NCBI GenBank assembly: GCA_028285085.1
Contig: JANQQI010000104.1
Location: forward strand, 39,234-103,233
Source: Saprospiraceae bacterium
GTDB taxonomy: Bacteria > Bacteroidota > Bacteroidia > Chitinophagales > Saprospiraceae
Reading direction: 5' to 3'
DNA length: 64,000 nt
The notes under the pieces were generated by a model, which was given only the letters and a program-made list of their open reading frames with translations, did not search any database and was not told where the DNA came from. The translations under genes were made by a program, and so were the position numbers. Below, one piece after another: positions 16,810-25,751 of this stretch; positions within the stretch are counted from its first letter, which is position 1, and every line of letters starts with the position of its first letter.

Positions 16810-19455
16810 CTATTCGCTGGCCTTCTTTCGAAATCCAATCGTCTTCTTATTAAACACAGAAGAACTTTGATCCATTTTCAAGCTCTCAAAATCATCGAGT
16901 GTAATCAAAGTATCTTTAACCTTCTTACGTTCGCGGGCCGACAAGCCAGCAAGTCGAAGATTATGGTTTTTATTGATCTCTGCTACAATGTTACGAACAG
17001 TTCGAGCATTACCGAAGTACTTATCGCGATAGTCGTAAATGAACATGAGGTAATTCGCCAAGTATTCATCTGCCTCGGGAGACAGCTCCATCTCTTGCTC
17101 TGAGAACATGAAGAGCGCAATTTCTTTCAGTTCCTGAGGAGAGTAATCGTCAAACTTCAAGATCTTATCAAAGCGAGAGTTCAAACCAGGATTGGCCTTT
17201 AAGAAATGCTCCATATTCTCAGGATAGCCCGCCACAAAAACAAAGAATTCGCCTCGGTGGTCTTCCATACGTTTGAGCAAGGTTTGTACAGCTTCATTAC
17301 CGAAGTCGCCGTGTGCACCGAAGGATTGTTGAGTCAAGGCGTAAGCTTCATCGATAAACAAAACACCACCCATTGCTTCATCTATTTTCTCTGCGGTTTT
17401 GATGGCCGTCTGCCCCACAAATCCAGCTACTAGTCCTTGACGATCCGTTTCGACCATATGCCCACGCTCCAAAATACCGAGTGCTTTGTAAATTTTCGTC
17501 AGAATGCGAGCCACCGTCGTTTTACCGGTACCAGGATTACCCACAAAGACCGTGTGTAGGAAAAAACTGTTGAGTACATCCTTGCCTGTATCCCGATAGT
17601 AACGGACCAACTGTACCATTTCGGAAATCTGCTCCTTGATCTTTTTCATTCCAATGAGTTGGTTTAACTCATTCAGGGCTAACTCTAACAAGGCATGATC
17701 TACCGGAATATTTGGTAGTTCGCGTTTTGGCTTAATGTCAATCTTCTCAACATCTTCCAGTGTCACAATCGAAATAGCTTCTCGACTGAGCGCGCGCGGA
17801 TTTTCGTCCGACATGACTCGCAATCCAAGATTAATTTTCCCTTGTTCGATCACATCGTAAACAAAGCGTGCGTTACCGAAACTGCGATCACGCGAGCGAT
17901 AAGCCTCCGTAATCAACTCATCAATGCGCCGTTGTGCATCCGCCGTGAGTTCGACATTCTTCTCAGTACAGGCATAATTCGCGATTTGCGACAATTCCTG
18001 CGGTAGATAATCTGAGAACTCAAAGTACAGCTTAAATCGAGATTTCAATCCGGGATTCGAATCTAGGAAATGCTTCATTTCCTTAGGATAACCGGCAACG
18101 ATAACCGCCATATCCCCTTCCCCGTTAGACATTTCCTTGACGAGGATTTCGATAACCTCGCGGCCAAAGTCTTTACTATCATCATTACTACGCGCTAGCG
18201 CGTAGGCTTCATCGATAAACAGCACTCCACCACGGGCCTTCTCAATCGCTTCTTTTACCTTCGGCGCCGTTTGGCCGATATATTCACCGACTAAATCGAC
18301 TCGATCCACTTCGTGGACATGCCCTTTGGACAACAAGCCCATCTTTTTATACAAGCGCCCCATCATCCCGGCCACAGTTGTTTTCCCCGTACCAGGATTG
18401 CCAATAAATACCGAGTGGACGTTAATTTCTTCTTTTTCTTCGAAGCCCTTTTCTTTACGCAATTGCAAAAACTGGATATATTTTGCGTGATCGCGTACTT
18501 TACGTTTGATTTCAGTGAGACCGATCAACGCATCTAACTTTTGCATGACCTCCTCGAAGGTCTGATTAGCATCATCGTCGGGGTGCAAGACCACAGGAGA
18601 ATGTCGATCAGGTAATAAGACACCTGCGATGCCTTCTTCAAATTCGTCGCCTACCTCGAAAGGGACGACCGCTAAGAGACGGTCCATAAAGACGAGCTCC
18701 GCGGTATATCGGTCTTTGCGCCAACTGCCTTTGACATTTGAGCCCCAGCCAGCGGTTATTTTGATCCATTCATCGCGTTTTTCGACCCTCTGTAAGCGAA
18801 CCACCTGCCCTTTCAACTCCCGGGCATCGTTATAAAACTTCGTAAAGAGTTCACATTGCCAGCTTTTGGAATTATGGAGATTACGCAGGATGACTTCGAC
18901 GTAGATATAGCGACTCTCTTCACTGCTAAATTTGCGAAAATAGGTCCGATCATCTTCACTCACATCATCGTAAGGACCTTCATAAAGCCGAAGGGACTGC
19001 ACCTCGAGATAAGGGTTTCCAGTACTTTCTTCGTGTTTCCCGGCGTCTTCGACATAGAAGTATTTTGTTGCTACCTTCTCGCCCTCAATCCAAGCTTCCC
19101 AATAATAAGTGCCTTTTTTCCAAAACTGTCCTTCATTCTTATTCCCCCACCCCTCGCGAATGTAGACCACAGAATCATATTTGCTCACCTTGCGATTTTC
19201 AAAATGCAGGCTGCAAACCTCCTTTCGGCCTTTTTTTAAACTGTAGCACTTCAATTCTACATTGATTTCCCAATCTTCATCATCAAACATCTTATTATAA
19301 AAAGACAGTTCCGCGTAGATATAAGTCGTCTCAAAACGATCGAATACCTGACGGTACTTTTTCTTGTTATCCGCCAGCCACTCCGTTGAAGCGTAAACCT
19401 TCAGTTCACGGAACTTAAACTTCTTAAAATCAGGATGTTTATAGCTCTCTGCCAT
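16810..19455 (-). CDS. Tandem AAA+ ATPase, CbxX/CfxQ (SpoVK) type, with duplicated N-terminal domain
   Basis: An 881-residue cytoplasmic protein. The first ~280 residues hold two copies of a beta-rich domain: YIYAELSF...GWGNKNEGQFWKKGTYYWEAW and YIYVEVIL...GWGSNVKGSWRKDRYTAEL. Two CbxX-type AAA+ modules follow. The first Walker A, GNPGTGKTT, starts at ~352 with VLFIDEAYAL downstream; the second Walker A, GNPGTGKTT, starts at ~639, again with VLFIDEAYAL. Both have intact Walker motifs and conserved GNARFVYD/GNARTVRN arginine-finger regions. CbxX relatives remodel Rubisco or act in sporulation and secretion; the substrate here is unknown. It is divergent from the Clp-like gene, 151 bp between starts, so the two are probably co-regulated. 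Confidence 0.9.
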   Translation of the reverse strand: MAESYKHPDFKKFKFRELKVYASTEWLADNKKKYRQVFDRFETTYIYAELSFYNKMFDDEDWEINVELKCYSLKKGRKEVCSLHFENRKVSKYDSVVYIREGWGNKNEGQFWKKGTYYWEAWIEGEKVATKYFYVEDAGKHEESTGNPYLEVQSLRLYEGPYDDVSEDDRTYFRKFSSEESRYIYVEVILRNLHNSKSWQCELFTKFYNDARELKGQVVRLQRVEKRDEWIKITAGWGSNVKGSWRKDRYTAELVFMDRLLAVVPFEVGDEFEEGIAGVLLPDRHSPVVLHPDDDANQTFEEVMQKLDALIGLTEIKRKVRDHAKYIQFLQLRKEKGFEEKEEINVHSVFIGNPGTGKTTVAGMMGRLYKKMGLLSKGHVHEVDRVDLVGEYIGQTAPKVKEAIEKARGGVLFIDEAYALARSNDDSKDFGREVIEILVKEMSNGEGDMAVIVAGYPKEMKHFLDSNPGLKSRFKLYFEFSDYLPQELSQIANYACTEKNVELTADAQRRIDELITEAYRSRDRSFGNARFVYDVIEQGKINLGLRVMSDENPRALSREAISIVTLEDVEKIDIKPKRELPNIPVDHALLELALNELNQLIGMKKIKEQISEMVQLVRYYRDTGKDVLNSFFLHTVFVGNPGTGKTTVARILTKIYKALGILERGHMVETDRQGLVAGFVGQTAIKTAEKIDEAMGGVLFIDEAYALTQQSFGAHGDFGNEAVQTLLKRMEDHRGEFFVFVAGYPENMEHFLKANPGLNSRFDKILKFDDYSPQELKEIALFMFSEQEMELSPEADEYLANYLMFIYDYRDKYFGNARTVRNIVAEINKNHNLRLAGLSARERKKVKDTLITLDDFESLKMDQSSSVFNKKTIGFRKKASE

Positions 19456-19606
19456 CTAATACGATTTCGGTTGAGTATCTTCCAAACATATCACTTTTTA
19501 CGAATTAAGACAATTTTTAAATAAAAAATATCCATCTCCTTCTTTTTTTCTAAATTCAGGGCGCTGAAGTCGTTTAAAAACGACCAGTCTTAATTTTCCT
19601 GCGAGC

Positions 19607-22600
19607 ATGAGCTTTGTACATTTTAACATCCCTGTCATCGTACAAAATACCGAATTGAACGGCCGTTCAAACTTCGTGCTACGCCCGCTATTCCTCTCCC
19701 ATCCGGTCGCTACCGATCGTCGTTTTGAACAAGCGGTCACTTATTTTAAAAAGGAAATTCGTCGTCATCTCAATAATTACCACTTAGAACGAGAAAATCT
19801 CGATTACTTATTGTGGTTTCATTTCAATCCCAAATTAGATTTCCGACAATTCCAACTCACAATTCCCATTGGGAAACAATATTACCGGGGGCGATTTGCG
19901 GCCTGTATTTTCCAATTGAAAGATAAAACATTTATCAGCCTACCACAGTTTGACAATTTCATCTTTTTAAGTGCAAAAGAACAGCCAAAATCACAAGATC
20001 TAGAAGAAGAACTGAGTAATGTCATCAGCCATTTGCTTCGCAACATCAAAAACGAGCAAGGCAGTGACTTTAATTTTGACAATTATTGCTCGGAAGGTGA
20101 TGAGTTTATCACTCGAATTAAAATCAGTCTTAATGTGCTGCCCAGTAGCTTTAGCTTCGAAGAAGATCAAGTGCCTTGGTATTTTTCACGCGTAAATGAG
20201 CAAGCAAAGTTTGACGGGGCCGAAGAAATTGAAAAGGTCGGAGAAAATCTGAATAACCTTTACCCCGGAGATCTTAAACGTGCATTTTATCGGGACGATC
20301 TCGTTGAACGACTGAGCAGCATTATTTATAATCGGGAAAATAGCCCGGTAGTCATTCTCGGTCGGGAAGGAACCGGAAAGCACACCATACTACACGAAGC
20401 GGTATTTCGCTATCTTGAGAATCAACAAAGTACCGCGAACGACCAAGAGGAACTTTACGCCAAAATCTGGCATATTGATCCAACGCGCATCATTTCAGGG
20501 ATGAGCATTATCGGCTGGTGGCAAAAACGTCTGGAATCCATCATTCAATTTGTCCTCAATAAGCAAAAAGGTGAACATGATCGTTTGTTGATCGACAATG
20601 TGGTCGCAATGCTGCGGATTGGAAAATCGTCAGCCAACAATATGACGTTGAGTGATGTGATTCGACCTTATTTGGAAAAGCGACAAATCCAACTCATTCT
20701 CATCGCTACGCCCGCAGAGTGGAAGATCATGCAGGAAAAAGATCGGCGGTTTAGCGATTTATTTCAGGTCATCCGGGTTGAAGAGCCCAATTTGGAGACC
20801 GCAGCACGTATGGTCTTGCAACAAAAGCGCATTCTGGAAGTACAGCAAGGCTGTGAGATTACGGTGCAGGCGATTCATCAATTATTTCAAATTCAGCGTA
20901 ACTACCTCAAACGCAAAGCGCTGCCGGGCAGCGTCATTCGGCTCATGACCCAGCTAGCGGCCAAATATCGTTTTCTGACCATTGATAGCCCGGAAGTCAA
21001 AGCTGAATTTGAAGTCTACAGTGGATTACACGAGAAAATTTTCGATCCTACGGAGATTTTCGAACCCGAAGAAGTGCGCGAAACCATCGGTCGGGGACTC
21101 GTGGGGCAAAATGATGCCGTAGAAGCCCTTGCAGATACCGTGCATTTGATCAAAGCCAAACTGGCAAATCCAGAGCGTCCTTTAGCATCTTTTCTTTTCA
21201 TCGGGCCGACCGGTGTAGGGAAAACTCAAGCGGCTAAAGTACTTAGTCAATATCTGACCGGAGATGAAGAGCAGTTGTTACGCTTTGACATGAACGAATA
21301 TATCGATGCCGGGGCAAGTCAACGTCTCATTGGTGACGCCTTTCATCCCGAAGGCCAATTGACCGGTCAGGTGCGCTATCGACCGTTCAGTATTTTACTG
21401 CTTGATGAAATTGAAAAGGCTCATCCTAGTGTCCATGACTTACTGCTACAGGTTTTGGATGACGGGCGTCTAACGGATAGTCTCGGCCGAACCGTTGACT
21501 TTTCGAATACCATCATTATCATGACCTCCAACGTGGGCGCCAGAGAAGTTTCCGCCCAACTTGGATTCGAAACGACAGCGAAGGATGATCGAGCGGTCTA
21601 TCGCAAAGCCGTGGAGCAACAATTCCGGCCGGAATTCATCAATCGGATTGACCAGATTGTGATTTTTAATGCGCTCCAGTTAGAACACATACTCGATATT
21701 GCCCAACTGCAAATACAAGAATTACTCCGACGGGATGGTTTCGTACGTCGAACCACGATTTTAAATATTTCCCGTGAGGCCCTCGAATGGGTCGCGCGAC
21801 GTGGCTACGATAGTCGGATGGGGGGACGTGCACTGAAAAGACAAATTGAGCAAGATCTCACTGCGCTTTCCGCTGAGCAGTTACTGAAAACGAAAGGTGA
21901 ACAACCGATCATTTTTAATATCCTCCTCCAAAACGATCAGCTCTGGCCAAATATCCAGACCCTCGACTTTGTAACCGAATTGCGAGGTGATTGGTTGCCA
22001 GATTTGCCCGAAGAGAAAAAAGGTAAAGGCTTTTATTTGCGCTTACTACGTCGAGTAGAGCAAATCGAGCAGCGTATCCGGCAAATGGAAGAGCAACAAA
22101 CGGATGCTCCCGACGAAGTCATTGTCATTGGCAACCAAAAAGGTGAGCATCTTGACTGGCAATACTACGACTTTAAGGAAAAACTGGCTTCGGTCAAATC
22201 GGAAATCACCAATTTATCGCTAGGATTTCGGGATCGTTACTTCAATGAAGGGCCGGCGATTCCACTGCGTTTAAAAACCAATGCGATTCTCCCTCGAAAT
22301 GATAATAATACAAAAGGCATTCGGGAGAACTTAAAAGATCATTTGTTTCAAACTGAGGCCTTGCGCGAAATCAATGACCACTATGAATACGCGACCGCGC
22401 GATTCAGCAGCATGGAGACCGAATTCATCAATAGCTTTTTGGATGTTCAATTTCTGGAGATATTCACCCGTGGGTTTCTGCACGGCCACTCCGAAGTGAT
22501 AAAGCTTGAATTTCAATCGCTAATCACTGGTACCGGACAACAGCAGATCGACTATCTCGTTGAACGTTATTCAGAATTATTAAAAGCGCTTGATATTGAT

Positions 22601-22909
22601 TTTAAAGTGAGCAAGGATGGTCGTAGCATTCGTGCCGAGGGGTACGAGTCTTCTGTTCTCCTTGCAGGAGAAGCCGGTATACACCTTTTTTACTTGTCTC
22701 ATCAAAACCCATTACCAATTTTATTGAAGATTGTTCGGGATCAACAGGCTAGTAATCATCATCAAACCAATCGCGTTATTCGCCTCTACGATGAGAAAGC
22801 AACTCTGACGGATTTACGCTCTGGCTTCACCAATGCCGTAAACATTGCTGCGACCGAATTTAAACTATTACTATACGCCGGATTAGTTGAGCAACGACAG
22901 CTAAACTAA
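19607..22909 (+). CDS. Clp/Hsp100-like AAA+ ATPase with release-factor-like C-terminus
   Basis: An 1100-residue cytoplasmic protein. Residues ~1-190 are a unique N-terminal domain, not Clp_N. A degenerate first AAA+ module follows, with Walker A GREGTGKHT at ~252 (His after the Lys) and a Walker B-like LLIDN that lacks the Glu. The second module is intact: Walker A GPTGVGKT at 533-540, ILLLDEIEKAH, sensor IIIMTSN and the arginine finger region PEFINRIDQ, then a ClpB D2-small-type domain to ~775. A coiled-coil (RVEQIEQRIRQMEEQQ) leads to a C-terminal part (~880-1075) resembling the PCRF/core region of RF1/RF2: LEFQSLITGTGQQQIDYL at ~967 and IRAEGYESSVLLAGEAGIH at ~1008. No GGQ motif is present. 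See findings. Confidence 0.85.
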   Translation: MSFVHFNIPVIVQNTELNGRSNFVLRPLFLSHPVATDRRFEQAVTYFKKEIRRHLNNYHLERENLDYLLWFHFNPKLDFRQFQLTIPIGKQYYRGRFAACIFQLKDKTFISLPQFDNFIFLSAKEQPKSQDLEEELSNVISHLLRNIKNEQGSDFNFDNYCSEGDEFITRIKISLNVLPSSFSFEEDQVPWYFSRVNEQAKFDGAEEIEKVGENLNNLYPGDLKRAFYRDDLVERLSSIIYNRENSPVVILGREGTGKHTILHEAVFRYLENQQSTANDQEELYAKIWHIDPTRIISGMSIIGWWQKRLESIIQFVLNKQKGEHDRLLIDNVVAMLRIGKSSANNMTLSDVIRPYLEKRQIQLILIATPAEWKIMQEKDRRFSDLFQVIRVEEPNLETAARMVLQQKRILEVQQGCEITVQAIHQLFQIQRNYLKRKALPGSVIRLMTQLAAKYRFLTIDSPEVKAEFEVYSGLHEKIFDPTEIFEPEEVRETIGRGLVGQNDAVEALADTVHLIKAKLANPERPLASFLFIGPTGVGKTQAAKVLSQYLTGDEEQLLRFDMNEYIDAGASQRLIGDAFHPEGQLTGQVRYRPFSILLLDEIEKAHPSVHDLLLQVLDDGRLTDSLGRTVDFSNTIIIMTSNVGAREVSAQLGFETTAKDDRAVYRKAVEQQFRPEFINRIDQIVIFNALQLEHILDIAQLQIQELLRRDGFVRRTTILNISREALEWVARRGYDSRMGGRALKRQIEQDLTALSAEQLLKTKGEQPIIFNILLQNDQLWPNIQTLDFVTELRGDWLPDLPEEKKGKGFYLRLLRRVEQIEQRIRQMEEQQTDAPDEVIVIGNQKGEHLDWQYYDFKEKLASVKSEITNLSLGFRDRYFNEGPAIPLRLKTNAILPRNDNNTKGIRENLKDHLFQTEALREINDHYEYATARFSSMETEFINSFLDVQFLEIFTRGFLHGHSEVIKLEFQSLITGTGQQQIDYLVERYSELLKALDIDFKVSKDGRSIRAEGYESSVLLAGEAGIHLFYLSHQNPLPILLKIVRDQQASNHHQTNRVIRLYDEKATLTDLRSGFTNAVNIAATEFKLLLYAGLVEQRQLN

Positions 22910-22921
22910 AGTGACCTAAAC

Positions 22922-22952
22922 TTGTTTAGCTTAATGATAAAAATTATTTTTG
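22922..22952 (+). promoter_or_regulatory. Promoter of the ferredoxin-IscX operon
   Basis: TTG at 22922-22924 and TATTTTTG at 22945-22952, 20 bp apart, match the Bacteroidota -33/-7 arrangement. The box ends 72 bp before the ATG at 23025. The TTG within the box would otherwise be called as a start at 22950. Confidence 0.65.
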
Positions 22953-23024
22953 CGCCAGATAGATCGAGAAGCACTCGACTCGGCATATAACAAACTACAA
23001 ATCAAGCACTTAGCTAAACAATTC

Positions 23025-23366
23025 ATGGCAAAAGTAAAATTCACCTTTGAAGATACGACGCTCTCTCCCGTTACGGTCGAAAATGCAGAAGAGGGCTATT
23101 CGATCCTTGAAATTGCAGAGGACAATGATGTGCATCTCAACCACAATTGTGGAGGGGTTTGTGCATGCTCCACTTGTCACGTCTACGTGGAAAAGGGCGA
23201 TGAATTTCTAGAAGAAATCTCGGATAAAGAAGAAGATTTCATTGATCGTGCAATCAATCCTCGATTAGAATCTCGTTTGGGTTGCCAATGTGTTATTTTA
23301 AAAGACGACGCGGAAATTGAAATTCAAATTCCCGATCAATCTCAAATTATTGGCCACGAGCACTAA
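23025..23366 (+). CDS. fdx: [2Fe-2S] ferredoxin, adrenodoxin/Isc type
   Basis: A 113-residue cytoplasmic electron carrier. The cysteine set C42-x5-C48-x2-C51 and C87 matches the cluster ligands of E. coli Fdx in number and spacing; extra cysteines are at 46 and 89. In other bacteria this ferredoxin supplies electrons for Fe-S cluster assembly. The start at 23025 is preferred because it gives MAKVKFTFED, the usual N-terminus, and because 22950 falls in the promoter box. iscX follows after 48 bp, so the pair looks like a fragment of an isc-type operon without iscS, iscU or hscA nearby. Confidence 0.92.
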   Translation: MAKVKFTFEDTTLSPVTVENAEEGYSILEIAEDNDVHLNHNCGGVCACSTCHVYVEKGDEFLEEISDKEEDFIDRAINPRLESRLGCQCVILKDDAEIEIQIPDQSQIIGHEH

Positions 23367-23414
23367 TATCGTTTACCTTCTCAGCATAACTTTAATCGAT
23401 TAAAAAACTATCCT

Positions 23415-23660
23415 ATGCCTTTCGAAAATATTGACGATCTCCCGATCAACTGGGCCGATCACGAAGATATTGCCATCAAACTCTACGAACGATTTGGTGA
23501 CGACTTTAACGAAGGAAAAATCTACCGCATCCGCTTCACCGATCTATTAGACTGGATTCTGGAAATTCCTACCTTTGAAGGTAAACGCGAAGATTCTAAT
23601 GAAGGCCATCTTGAACAAATCCAAGCCAAATGGGTCTACGAATGGCGCGATAATAACTAA
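23415..23660 (+). CDS. iscX: IscX-like Fe-S assembly adaptor
   Basis: An 81-residue acidic protein. It has the IscX pattern: INWADHEDIAIKLYERF, RFTDLLDWILEIPTFEG, SNEGHLEQIQAKWVYEW. In E. coli IscX (66 residues) binds IscS and iron and modulates cluster assembly. This copy has an N-terminal extension of about 10 residues and is slightly longer. It sits directly behind a [2Fe-2S] ferredoxin gene, as in the isc operon, and 5 bp before the KdsC-like gene, so all may be on one transcript. Confidence 0.85.
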   Translation: MPFENIDDLPINWADHEDIAIKLYERFGDDFNEGKIYRIRFTDLLDWILEIPTFEGKREDSNEGHLEQIQAKWVYEWRDNN

Positions 23661-23665
23661 TACTG

Positions 23666-24229
23666 GTGAATTACCTCGAATACTTTAGAAAAATCAACAC
23701 CTTCATTTTTGACGTTGACGGTGTACTTACCAATAGCGAGTTGATCGTGCTGGAGAATGGTCGCTTGCTGCGGAAAATGAATACCCGTGACGGCTACGCT
23801 ATCAAACGAGCGATTCAGCAAGGATACAGGGTATGCATTATCACAGGTGGTAAGTCCAGTGGTGTTGTCACTCGACTAGAAAACCTTGGGGTACCGGATA
23901 TCTACAAAGGGGTAAGTGATAAGTTAGAAGTGTTTGATGAATACGTTGACATTTACAGTCTGGACACGGATCGCATTCTCTACATGGGTGATGATCTGCC
24001 AGATTATGAAGTGATGCGACGTGTAGGTTTACCTGCCTGTCCGAACGATGCTTGCCCCGAAATTGTGGCACTCAGCCGTTACATTTCGCCCATTAAAGGA
24101 GGAGCTGGTTGTGTCAGAGATGTCATTGAAAAAGTTTTGAAGTTGCACGGCCATTGGCCAGAAACCGAACCATTAACGCCGGCGAAAAACCAAGGAGATA
24201 TGCGATCAGATGATTTTTCGGAATCATGA
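23666..24229 (+). CDS. kdsC: KdsC-type HAD phosphatase (KDO-8-phosphate phosphatase)
   Basis: A 187-residue protein starting at GTG. The HAD motif I FDVDGVLTN (catalytic Asp16, Asp18) appears early, with no cap domain, as in KdsC. ITGG (motif II), KGVSDKLEVF (motif III Lys) and MGDDLPDYEVM (motif IV) follow in order, then the KdsC-typical GGAGCVRDVIE tail. It would hydrolyse KDO-8-phosphate for lipid A core synthesis. The final ATGA overlaps the start of the UbiA gene, so translation is coupled. The GTG start is the only one that includes motif I and leaves a plausible N-terminus. Confidence 0.88.
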   Translation: MNYLEYFRKINTFIFDVDGVLTNSELIVLENGRLLRKMNTRDGYAIKRAIQQGYRVCIITGGKSSGVVTRLENLGVPDIYKGVSDKLEVFDEYVDIYSLDTDRILYMGDDLPDYEVMRRVGLPACPNDACPEIVALSRYISPIKGGAGCVRDVIEKVLKLHGHWPETEPLTPAKNQGDMRSDDFSES

Positions 24230-25149
24230 TACGACTCTTTCGCTGGCCAAATCTATTAATTGTCGTTTTGACACAATGGCTAGTTTATGACTTAATTCGC
24301 CAACAGTTTAGTCTTTACGACATCCCGATCCTGCTCGATCCAATCCACTTTGGTTTATTCATTTTAAGTACCCTCATCATTACCGCCGGAGGCTATCTGA
24401 TCAACGATATTTTTGATTACGACATTGATTTAATCAACAAACCAGAACGACAAGTCATCGGCCGGGTCATCTCCATCGGTCAAGCCCAATGGTTATATCA
24501 CGGTCTCAATTCTTTGGGCTTCTTACTGTCCTTCTATCTGGCTTACCATATTTCTAATTTACCGTTGGTATTGATTTATCCTGTAGCAGTCGCTTTACTT
24601 TATTGGTATTCGTGGCGGGGAAAACGTGCCGGAGCGAGCGGTAATTTGGTTGTTGCCTTGTTCTGCGCCTTCGTCGCAGGCATCGTATTCTTTGCGGAGC
24701 GAGCGGGCTTTGTCGCTTATTTGCAAATCGCTGAGTCCCCACAAATCCTTAAGGACATCTTAATCTTTTACAGCCTTTATGCTTTCATCTCAACTTTGCT
24801 GCGGGAAATTGTCAAAGATACGGAGGACATGGCCGGCGATCGAGCAGCGGATTGTCGGACCATTCCAATCCGTTACGGCGTTTCTAACGCAAAAAAGGTG
24901 GCGATTAGTCTGGCGATTGCCTTGCTGATTTTATCGATCTACTGGTCAATCTATCAAATACAGGTTTTAGCTAATTGGTGGGGATTGGGCTTCGTAATAT
25001 TATTAATTTTGGGGCCGAACCTATTCGTGTTGTACTTACTCAGGCTGGCTCGACAAACAGCGGATTTTAGCCGGTTGAGCCGTTGGACAAAGTATTTAAT
25101 GGCTGCGGGTATTCTGTATCTAATATTTTTAAAAATCATCCTCATCTAG
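24226..25149 (+). CDS. UbiA-family prenyltransferase, geranylgeranylglycerol-phosphate type
   Basis: A 307-residue integral membrane enzyme with about eight transmembrane helices. The first Asp motif NDIFDYDIDLINKP (residues ~60-73) and the second, KDTEDMAGDRAADCRTIP, bind Mg-diphosphate in this family. The closest named relatives are (S)-3-O-geranylgeranylglyceryl phosphate synthase-type transferases; in this phylum the true substrate could instead be a quinone precursor. It overlaps kdsC by 4 bp and is 3 bp before the Maf gene. A heptaprenyl or menaquinone role is the main alternative. Confidence 0.8.
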   Translation: MIRLFRWPNLLIVVLTQWLVYDLIRQQFSLYDIPILLDPIHFGLFILSTLIITAGGYLINDIFDYDIDLINKPERQVIGRVISIGQAQWLYHGLNSLGFLLSFYLAYHISNLPLVLIYPVAVALLYWYSWRGKRAGASGNLVVALFCAFVAGIVFFAERAGFVAYLQIAESPQILKDILIFYSLYAFISTLLREIVKDTEDMAGDRAADCRTIPIRYGVSNAKKVAISLAIALLILSIYWSIYQIQVLANWWGLGFVILLILGPNLFVLYLLRLARQTADFSRLSRWTKYLMAAGILYLIFLKIILI

Positions 25150-25152
25150 TAT

Positions 25153-25740
25153 ATGTTCGAACAAAATTTTCGTCTGATTCTGGCCTCCAAATCTCCCCGC
25201 CGTCGTGAATTACTAAGTAAAGCCGGTTTTGAATTTGAAATCAAAACAAAGGATACACCTGAAGATTATCCCGAGGATTTACCTGCAGAAAAAGTAGCGG
25301 AATTTTTAGCAAAGAAAAAAGCTGATGCAGTACAAGAATGGTTGACACCAGATGCAATTATTCTCACCGCAGATAGTGTAGTCATCTTAGACAACCAGAT
25401 GTACGAAAAACCCCAAGATCGTGACGATGCTGTACGGATTTTGCGTGCCCTAAGCGGAAATGTACACCAAGTCATTACCGGGGTCTGTTTGACCAGCGTT
25501 AATGAGCAACGTCTATTTTCTGGCGTTTCGAAGGTTCATTTTGAAACACTCAACGATACCGAGATTGAGTATTATATCGACGCGTATCAACCCTACGATA
25601 AAGCGGGATCCTACGCTATTCAGGAATGGGTTGGTTTGTGTAAAATCAGTAAGATAGAAGGGACTTACGCCAATATTATGGGCTTACCGGTGGATTTAGT
25701 GTATCGGCACTTAGAAGCCATGAATCAACAAATGGCTTAG
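25153..25740 (+). CDS. maf: Maf-family nucleotide pyrophosphatase
   Basis: A 195-residue cytoplasmic enzyme that hydrolyses non-canonical or selected nucleoside triphosphates. The Maf signature ASKSPRRRELL is at residues ~10-20; then LTADSVV and, near the end, YDKAGSYAIQEW with the catalytic Lys/Glu region intact. Length is typical. Last gene of the kdsC-UbiA-maf group, with 3 bp to the preceding stop. It converges on the ABC ATPase gene 11 bp away. Confidence 0.93.
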   Translation: MFEQNFRLILASKSPRRRELLSKAGFEFEIKTKDTPEDYPEDLPAEKVAEFLAKKKADAVQEWLTPDAIILTADSVVILDNQMYEKPQDRDDAVRILRALSGNVHQVITGVCLTSVNEQRLFSGVSKVHFETLNDTEIEYYIDAYQPYDKAGSYAIQEWVGLCKISKIEGTYANIMGLPVDLVYRHLEAMNQQMA

Positions 25741-25751
25741 GTCCTGTTCAG

